Positions 56,229 to 64,000 of a DNA stretch of 64,000 nucleotides are shown here, one piece after another (within the stretch, counting starts at the first letter, position 1; each line of letters opens with the position of its first letter). Source of the stretch: Schizophyllum amplum (Eukaryota > Basidiomycota > Agaricomycetes > Agaricales > Schizophyllaceae). The DNA lies in the NCBI GenBank assembly GCA_007026445.1, contig VDMD01000003.1, forward strand, positions 1-64,000, written 5' to 3'. The notes under the pieces are model-generated. The model was not told where the DNA came from, did not search any database, and was given only the letters and a program-made list of their open reading frames with translations. Made by a program: the position numbers and the translations under genes.

Positions 56229-56585
56229 TCACATCACTGTGATCTCGGAGGAGCAAGTGCCACAATCCGGCCTCTCGAGCCTTAGGCGCCTTGGCACCGG
56301 TCGATCATCATTTCCCAGTACGCGGGCTGCCAGCAGTAAGTACCACACGTCGTCGAGCATCAAGGCAATGATGGGTGGAGCTGAGAGGGACAGCGCGAAG
56401 AAGTCGGAAACGATGATCGTATCTGGCGGTTCAGCGGAAACAACAACGCTCGAGGAGATGGGCAGTATAACGGTGGGGGGCTTCATGCGAAGGCTCGGCG
56501 TCCCGCATGGATGGATCCCCTGCAATTAATACTGGCGGGAACCGAGCGATCTGCCACTGATACTCGACGCGAACGCGGGGGGTCA
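56229..56585 (-). pseudogene. Fragment of an F-box gene of the 58111-59851 type
   Basis: The minus strand reads RVRVEYQWQIARFPPV, then in another frame PDTIIVSDFFALSLSAPPII and a VPRRLRLER stretch. These match VRVEDQWRIVQCPP, GTIVSDFLALLLSPTI and CPRLETLHL of the intact gene. Frameshifts and missing ends mark it as a relic. Confidence 0.65.
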
Positions 56586-58110
56586 GCGCGACGCGCTCAG
56601 CGCTACCACAGCCCCCCAGTACCCTCAGCATCATCCCCAGTGCCCTCAACGTCCCTCCACTCGTCACCATTCCGCATATTAAGCCCCTGTATCAATTTCG
56701 GCCTCTGTAAGTATCCATTTCGGCCTCTGTATCCATCGCGGCCCCTCTGATATTCATTGTCCTTCAGAACACCTCCGCCTTCCTTCCTACGAACATCAGT
56801 ACCTCGCAGTGCTCGTCGCCCACCACAATCCCTTTCGCCCATCAAAGTCCCCGCCTCGTCCTTGCCTCCTCCTCTTCACCGTCATGACTCACCACCCTCG
56901 GCCCGCAGTCGTCCTCCTCCTTCGTCGCCGCCTCCTCGCTTCAACCTCATCCCCGAAGTTGCTCTCCACTTTCACCCTCCCCTCCTCTTTCTCCTCCCTC
57001 GTTCCCGCCGTCATTGCCCTCGCCCCGCGGTCGTCCTATTCCCCGCCACCCACGAGACGAAGTGCTGGCATGGGAGGGACAGATGGTTCCGCTGTCGGTG
57101 TCATTCGCGACGATGGTAGTAATTCGAGACGGTAGTAATTCGAGACGGAGGTATCTCTAAGCCGGTGTTGATTCGAAATAAGGCAATGACCGCAAATCGG
57201 CACAATGCATTGAACAACTGTGATTTGAGATGTACTGACAACAGTGATAAGACGAGGCGGCGACGGTTGTGCTTCGAGGCGAGGCAACGACCGTAATTCG
57301 AGATAGAGCGCCCCTCCCCGCAGTCGGCATACTGTAGTCAGGACGAGGCGCCGCTGTCGGCGTGGGACGAAGCGACGCGCCCTCGCCTCCCTGATGATGT
57401 GATATTCGAGATGGAGGCTCGACTCCTCGTCGGTGCAGGGCGAAGCGCATGACATCGACCTGGAGCTACTGGCGAATATCCATTGGTCAACGAGCAGTGA
57501 CAGAGCGGCTCGCGAGTGGAGGTATCAACCGTCGAAGAAGGGGGGGTCAGACTTCGAAGAAGGAGGAGAGGCGACCGCAAGAGAAGGGAAGGCGAGCCTG
57601 AGAGGAGAGGAGGCGGTCGCGGAGAAGGAGGAGAGGGGCGGTGAAGGGAAGGCGAGAGGAGAGGGGGCGGTGAAGGGAAGGCGAGAGGAGAGGGGGCGAC
57701 CACGCACCGATAGGCTCGGAGCGCATCGTGGCCAGGCGATTGGGCGAATGGCCAGGAGAAGGTCAAGATGAAGGATGAGGTCGAACGCAAGGATGAGGAG
57801 GAGATGAAAAATGAGGACGAGATAAAGAATGAGGACGAGAAGAAGGACAAGGACGAAAATGAAGGACAAGGACTGTGACGAGCGGAAGGACGAGGTTGTC
57901 AAGCGGAAGGACAATTGATTGAGCTCAAGGACGAGGTCGAGATGAAAGACGAGGATGTCATTTTGCAAGGACTAGTTAAGCAGGAGGACGAGGTCGGGGT
58001 GCAGGACGCCACCGAAGCCCTCGCGGACGCAGACCCTGCCGGACGGACGCGGACGTGTGGTCCCCACGGACGCGGCCTCTGCCGCCACCGCCGCCGCAAA
58101 CTCTAGGACG
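56586..58110. other. Intergenic, low complexity
   Basis: The 56700-57060 stretch is C/T-rich. 57520-57980 is rich in GAAGGA/GAGGACGAG words, giving Lys/Glu frames. No gene is seen. Confidence 0.45.
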
Positions 58111-59851
58111 CTACCACCGCTCTCCCGGAACAAAATTCTCTGTAATTTCGTTGACTCTGTCCCACGTATCCCCCCACTGCTTGAGCACAGCGTCCCCCAT
58201 ATCGTCAAGTCCCTGGTCCACTGTAACAGAAGAGCCAGGGAACACCGTCTGCAGGTACCTCGCCACCTCCTCCGCGTCCGCAATCGGTACCCAATCCGGT
58301 GGAAAGAGCGTGACCGGTGCGACCCCTCCCTCGCCCGCACTGCCAACTCTGGGCACGCCCACAATGCCCTCAACGCTCGGTACCACTGTTGCATCCAGCG
58401 GTATGCTTATCTCAATAAGGCGAGGGCAGAGCCGCGCAAGGGTACCCACAACAGCCAGAGGGAACGGTGTTTTCGCACTAAGGGTGAATTCGTGCAGCAG
58501 CGGCCAGCATCCCGCCAGGTCCTCAAAGTCCGCAACGTCTATCACCGCGTCCGCGATTTCCTTGATGGACACGGAGGTGAGGTTGCCGAACGCGGTGAGC
58601 GGCGCGAGCGCTTCCTTTTGCACGATGACTCCGCTGCTAGAGCAGGATAGAGAAAACATCGTCAGCGCGCGCCGGTCGCAGTGGTCGCGGAGCGCCGCCG
58701 TCAGGCTGACCAACTCGTCCTGCATAAGCGCACAATCTTCGAGTTCGATGATCTCCAGCGGGACGTTGTGCCCTGAGGTGATGATGGCGGTGACCAGCTG
58801 CGCGGGAGCGCGGGTGCATAGAATGACTTTGAGTGACTGGAAGCTGCGGCACGGAATATCGACGATGGGTCTGGGGAAGTCGACATTGTACCCATCCATC
58901 CGGAAAGAAAGCATTGTAAGCGCAGGGCACGCGGCGAGCGCGAGGACTAGCGCGTCGCTGTAGCGAAAGCTGATGTTGAGGTGGGTGTCGGTCAGACACT
59001 GCGCCATCGACAGCGCCTCAAATAATGAGTGCAAGAACTCGTCGATGCTCAACATCATTGCGGCATCCTTGGTCCGTGCAAAGTCGGACAAGTGCAGCGT
59101 CTCGAGCCTTGGGCACCGATCGACCACCATCTTCCAGTAGGCCGGCGACCAGCAATACCGGACATCCGTGACGTCCAGAAAAGTGATGGTTGGAGAGAGG
59201 AGGAGTGCGAGAAAGTCGGAGACGATGGTTCCGTGCGTATCGGCTTTGATAAAGAGGCTGCGGAGATGGGGCAGTAGGACGGGGATTTCAGGCGAATGCT
59301 CAGCGTCCGGCTTGGCCTGACCCCCTACGGTCCGCAATGGCGGGCACTGAACGATGCGCCACTGATCCTCGACGCGGACGTAGTCGAACCCCGTGGACTC
59401 GGATTGGCCTGCATTCATGGACGCCGACTGCACGAACTTCCCGTAATGCTGGAATGTGGCCCAGTCTCCTGGGACAAGCGCGCGGCGCAGCGTCTAGTAA
59501 CGAATGAGATTAGATAGAGAGGTAGGGACAAGGCGTGGCCAGGCGACATACATATGCGAGCGCCCTCCCAGAATCCTTGCAACTCCATCAGCTTTGCAGA
59601 TTCGTGTCAACAAGAAGACCACGCACCCAGTGATAAATCTGATCCTTTGTCACTGCCTCCATTGTCCACGCGTCCTCCGGCAGCAGGCGCAGGAGCGGGT
59701 CTAGACGAGGGAGGTACTTCCATAGGAAGGCTTCCGCGACGTCTTTCCACGTGCGGCATACGCGCACGATGCGGCATAGATCGGCCTTGTCGAGCTTGTA
59801 GCTGGAGAAGCATTGGAAGAGGATTTCAGGAATGGAGAGTACAGGATGCAT
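58111..59851 (-). CDS. F-box protein with a leucine-rich-like C-terminal region
   Basis: Exons 59851-59627 and 59493-58111, 535 residues. The N-terminus MHPVLSIPEILFQCFSSY with ADLCRIVRVCRTWKDVAEAFLW is an F-box, followed by LLRLLPEDAW and, across the intron, the family motif LRRALVPGDWATFQHY. The C-terminal 400 residues have leucine-spaced blocks (CPRLETLHLSD, CPALTMLSF, LEIIELEDC, CPRLIEISIP) as in agaricomycete F-box/LRR-like proteins. The predicted role is a substrate receptor of an SCF ubiquitin ligase; the target is unknown. The 133 bp intron is longer than average, and an in-frame stop inside it requires splicing. A broken relative lies at 56229-56585. Confidence 0.85.
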
Positions 59852-61083
59852 CGGTGAAGATATTCCGGACGAAGGAGGATGAACCGGCCAGTGAAAGTGG
59901 AGGTTACAAGCTGGAGATGATGGGACAAACGCAAGACAGATGTGGGAATGAGAAAGAAGAAAAAACGAGGCGATCACCCTCCGCAATCACCGCAAACATT
60001 GAGTACTGTATACTATGGTCACGTACACGCTGATCGGAAAGCTCCGGGTCTCCACCTACGCCCGTCTTCCCCCTTGCCTTGGACTCTGGGACGGTGATCG
60101 GGCAGTGAGCAAGCGAGACGGAGCGAAGGAAAGGTGCGAAGGGAGATTCCAAGGAGGGTGGTCAAACCTCGAGAAGGGGTATATGTTCGAGGAGGGGAAC
60201 AGGATCATTGAGGAGGGCCGCGTTGGCTGGCCGTGTTGCAGGTTCTTGGCTGTATGTATGGCGTTCGTTGCCCCGCATCGCATTTCTTGGCTGCATCACA
60301 TTGCTGGGTTGCATCAAGGTCGTCGGATGTGTCGCTGGCGGACCCGGCTTGGTCGTCTTGAACACAGTCGCCCGAGTCGTGTTTGTGGATCGAATCCAGA
60401 TAGTCCATAGAGTGCAGGCGGCGGCCGACCGCGTTCAGGTCCAACTAGCCGACCGAGTTCAGGTAGCCTGCGCGGGTCCTAAACGACGGTGAGCGGTCAG
60501 GAGTGCACAGTAAGGAGCACCATGCTTTGCGCCCGTCTGGCGTGGGGGCGAACGGCTCGCATGCGATGATGTGAACTTGGACGCATCCGTGCCAGCGACG
60601 CCGAGTACGACGCGCCCATGCTTGGAATGCTGACCACGAGCCCCTGCATACCGTGGCGAATGCTGAGTTCTTCCGGCTAAGATGGTAGAACTTGCAAGTG
60701 TAGGATAGACCGGCAGGACGTTGGCGATGCCGACGTGTCGTGGTCTGGCGTGGTCGCAGCTGGTGTACGCTCGTCGCTTGCAAGAGTCCCCCACGGGTTT
60801 TTGCCAACGCATCGCGGTCGCCCGCTGATCCGTGCTTCGCAAATGGTGGTCATGGCGGGGGACTTCAACTTGATCGTGGGGCATGAAAGCAACCGTAGCT
60901 TACATTCCAATTAGAGCGATAGCAAAGGTGTCCAGTCCGGGGTCCCCCTCGTCCACAGCGCGCTAACTCGTGAATAGCTCCGTAAATATGAAAAGAAGCA
61001 GAATCGAGATACATACAAAGGGTTGTCGAGCTAAAATTCAAATGAAAACAAGAAGAGCCAAAAAGAAGGGGACATACTTCTAA
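59852..61083. other. Intergenic, no gene recognised
   Basis: Short frames only. The minus-strand stretch near 60490-60620 (IIACEPFAPTPDGRKAW) looks mildly coding but is isolated. 60270-60310 has repeated GCTGCATCACATTGC/GTTGCATCA words. Confidence 0.35.
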
Positions 61084-61171
61084 TGGACTTGCTGGGAATT
61101 GAACCCAGGACCTTTCGCATCAGCCGAAAATGAGATGCTAAGCGAACGTGCTACCACTGTACCACAAGCCC
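61084..61171 (-). tRNA. tRNA-Ala (AGC) with a 16-nt intron
   Basis: Starts at 61171 on the minus strand. The anticodon AGC is at 61139-61137. The intron 61135-61120 is identical to that of the 7957 copy. The acceptor has G3:U70. Confidence 0.93.
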
Positions 61172-61597
61172 ATGCGAATGCGTAAAGCTGTTAGTAATAC
61201 GATCCGCAAAGCCAATCGTGTTCGAGGAAGCCATGACCGGTCGTACTTAGGTTGACCGTCATCACGTTGTTGCGGAACTAGGGGCCCTTCACTTGCGATG
61301 ACTTTACATACCAATCCTGCCACCACAATGCTTTGCGCATCCTCTACGCGTACGGTATCTGGAGAACAATGATCACCCAGGACAAGGGCTACGCAACACC
61401 CACTATCTTACACGACGCTGCCCAGTATCGTACACGGCTAAGTATTCTCATAATCTAAATCATACACACGGATAGCAGCGCCTCAGAAACTATCGCCCAG
61501 CCGCCTTGAGAACTGTCTCCATGCCGGCTCAATATATTTTTCCAAGCCGGCTCAAGAAGTATCACCATGCGGCCTCAAAAATCGCCATGAATCGGAG
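61172..61597. other. 3' flank of the transporter gene, nothing else seen
   Basis: It contains GCCGGCTCAA/GCGGCCTCAA words at 61520-61580, probably 3' UTR of the minus-strand gene or spacer. Confidence 0.4.
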
Positions 61598-64000
61598 CTA
61601 GTGCCACTCCCGTGGCCTGTGTGCACGTCAGATAGCCCCTATCATCTCTCAGAAGACTTCGACTCACCCAAAGAACTCGCCGTCAGCAACCACCTTAAGC
61701 GGAGTGCGCTTTGCGTCCGCCGTGTTCGCATAAACCCTGCAAATGGCCGGTCAGCATGCCACCTTACAGCACTAGCGTCATCCTCCAGCGCCCACGCCAG
61801 CGCCTCAACGCCGACGCCTCTCCAACGCCGACGCCACCCTCCAACATCCGCAACACCTAGAAAACAACCACTCCTCTGCAGCACAAGAAAGGCACTCACG
61901 TGTTCCCCCACCACCCCTGCACGCCCTCCCCAATCGTCCCATTCCGCGGATACTGCAAGCAGAAGAAGATCAGGATCGCCATCACCGCGACGCCCGAGTC
62001 CAGCGCGGCCGACAGTACGTAGTTGTACTTAGTCCACCACGAGAGGTGACGCCGGCGCACAAGGTAGTTGAACACGAAGCCGACGATTGCCCAGGGGACG
62101 TAGTTGACCGCGGACGCGGGCGGGATGTAGCCCGTGCCGTTGAAGATGACGGGCCAGCTGTGGGCGAAGATGTCAGTTGGTTGGTTGTTCAAGCCAAGAC
62201 GGAGGAACCACCCCCTATGCGAAGAGCCCTGAACTCACTTCACATATTTCAAAAAGCTCTTCGGCCACCGCTTTGCAGCAAAGTAACTCCCCACCGGCGT
62301 CACGAAGCCCACCACGAAGAAGAACACAAGCCCATAATATATCTGCCCGGCCGAGAACTGCCGCGCGGGCCCGATGACGCCCCAGATGATGGACGCCGTG
62401 CCGAAGACCTGGGTGGACGCACAGATGAAGCCGTCCGGCTGGTCCGGGGAGCACATGTCGGGGATGTTGGTGAACATCCAGGCCTGGACGGCGAGCTGGA
62501 CGGTGCCGGCGATCATGGTGGCGACGACTTGGGAGAGGAACATCTGGCGGGGAGGGATCTGGGAAGTAGGGGAGGGGCATAAGAGATGGGCGACCGCGAG
62601 GAGGCGGGGAGGAAGGCGACGGACCTTCATGTAATGCCCCAGCTTGAAATCGGCGGTGAATTGCAGCGCTTGATACATCGTGATCTGTAGGTGCGCGTGA
62701 GCAAGGAGTTGTATAGAACAAACAAACAAATAACTCACATAGCCCCACGTCCTGCAGCAACCAGACTCGTCAGCTTCACGCGCAAGGACAAACAATCCCC
62801 CAATCCTCCGCTCCCTTGAACAAGACTCAACATCACCACTCACTTAAACAACATCATCGCCACCGGTCTCCCGGGCAGCGCGTACCCAATGATCAGCTCC
62901 GTGATCACATTCAGCCCGATCTGCTGATTCGTGATCGCCTGGATCATGCCCACGGGGATTGTGTACACGAACGAGATGACGAGCGCGAGGATGAAGTACT
63001 GGATCGGGAACTTGGTGTCCCACACCTCGATCGCGACGCAGCCGAAGACGAACATGGCGGCGAACACGCAGCCATACCACCATTCGGGGACCTCTGTGGT
63101 GCGGGAGTGAGTAGCGTGATCAGGAAGAGGGTTGGGGGAGACACCAAGATGAGGAGCGACAGCATGAGGAGGGACAAGATTTTGTAACGTGAGAAACGAA
63201 GCAGTATATGGAGCACAAACGAAGCGAGGTACTCACGCGGGTAAACAGACATGAGCCGGGCGTGCACGTCCGGCTGCTCGCTCATCGCGCGACGCGACTG
63301 CGTCCAGATCTGCTTGCGGAAGTACAGCCTGCGCGGCATTCAGCTCGATTTGACCACTCTGACTCGCGTAACACTCACAGGGTATGCGTGACCATGGCGG
63401 TTATACTGGCAAACGAGAGGCCGTATGAGATGGCGAACGTCGTCGAGATGAAGAGCGGGCTGTAGTTCTCGTATTGCTATGATAACGTCAGCTTCATGGG
63501 CATACGCAGTGTGATGTGGATGTCCACCTCCTGGTTGAATGTCGCGTCGGGGTTGAGAATGGTTGCGACGTTGTATGTGGCGCCCTAGAGGCAACATTGG
63601 CGATCTGAATGTCATGATATGGGCGCTGAGAAGTGCTAACCGTGTTGTCGTAGGATCCACGTGCTGAGATTCTGGGAAAGAGTCAGCGGTGGACAATATG
63701 GTTTTATCAGCAAACTCACGGGAAATACTGCGAGTTCCATGTATTCGTGAACTGCCAAACATCATCAGCGAATGCTAAGTCGCGCGTGTCGGAACTCTCA
63801 CATAGATAGCCGGCGTCACGACCCAGAAGAATAATACAAAGCCGAACGCCACGTTGGCCTGCGCCCACCACGGCGTCGCCAGAGGGGAGCCAATATATGC
63901 GATCTAGCACGGCATGTCAGAGCTCGATATTGAACTCAAGGATACGACAACCTCACCTGCGCCCAGTCGAACGTGATCAGACTCATGCCCATCCCCGACA
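61598..64000 (-). CDS. OPT-family oligopeptide transporter, 5' part beyond the right edge
   Basis: Exons on the minus strand: edge-63957, 63903-63802, 63751-63720, 63671-63641, 63584-63528, 63476-63379, 63328-63237, 63093-62844, 62751-62739, 62684-62625, 62558-62239, 62157-61900, 61736-61668 and 61616-61598, about 480 residues in one frame. Family landmarks: FDWAQIAYIGSPLATPWW, SPLFISTTFAISYGLSFA, FRKQIWTQSRRAMSEQPD, hydrophobic helices such as FAAMFVFGCVAIEVW, NWPVIFNGTGYIPP and SWWTKYNYVLSAALDSG, ending FFGPREWH. OPT proteins import small peptides with protons across the plasma membrane. The gene is exon-rich and includes a 13-nt micro-exon. A TGA at 61898-61896 lies inside a GTGAGT donor, so an unspliced reading would stop 30 residues early. 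The N-terminal helices are outside the window. Confidence 0.92.

Overview
The window looks like a GC-rich piece of a filamentous basidiomycete nuclear genome, most likely an agaricomycete. The evidence is many short GT-AG introns of about 45-65 bp, expanded families of F-box, MYND and short BTB proteins, an oligopeptide transporter, an alpha-kinase, TET/JBP-like dioxygenases and intron-containing tRNA-Ala genes. The gene models were spliced by eye. The complete models keep frame across every junction, and two paralogue groups share exon lengths, which supports them.

Layout. 1-4.1 kb: two divergent MYND-finger paralogues around a shared promoter. 4.2-10.2 kb: a BTB relic, an F-box/beta-propeller-like gene, BTB gene A, a tRNA-Ala, a possible small secreted peptide and an F-box relic. 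10.4-15.2 kb: BTB genes B and C, then an AGCT-rich repeat and a tRNA-like 3' end. 16.9-18.6 kb: a seven-exon integrase-core gene. 22.2-24.8 kb: a ten-exon alpha-kinase gene. 27.4-30.5 kb: a thirteen-exon TET/JBP-like dioxygenase gene. 34.0-35.9 kb: a second 2OG-Fe(II) dioxygenase-like gene. 38.1-41.6 kb: a mirror copy of the B-C segment on the minus strand (genes D and E, the AGCT repeat and the tRNA-like end). 42-51.7 kb: minisatellite and satellite DNA with three tRNA-Ala genes. 52-56.6 kb: unrecognised exons, a long inverted repeat, a MITE and a decayed BTB gene, F. 58.1-59.9 kb: an F-box gene. 61.1 kb: a fifth tRNA-Ala. 61.6 kb to the right edge: the 3' part of an OPT oligopeptide transporter gene.

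How it fits together. Two features organise the window. The first is a family of two-exon BTB genes (five with intact frames, one degenerate and one exon-1 relic) that has spread by tandem and inverted duplication. The second is the 15 kb between the inverted arms, which holds an integrase-core gene, an alpha-kinase and a TET/JBP-like dioxygenase, with a second dioxygenase inside the right arm. The neighbourhood recalls the published link between fungal TET/JBP expansions and DNA transposons, but a single mobile unit is not proven from this sequence. Much of the rest is low-complexity DNA whose long open frames are composition artefacts.
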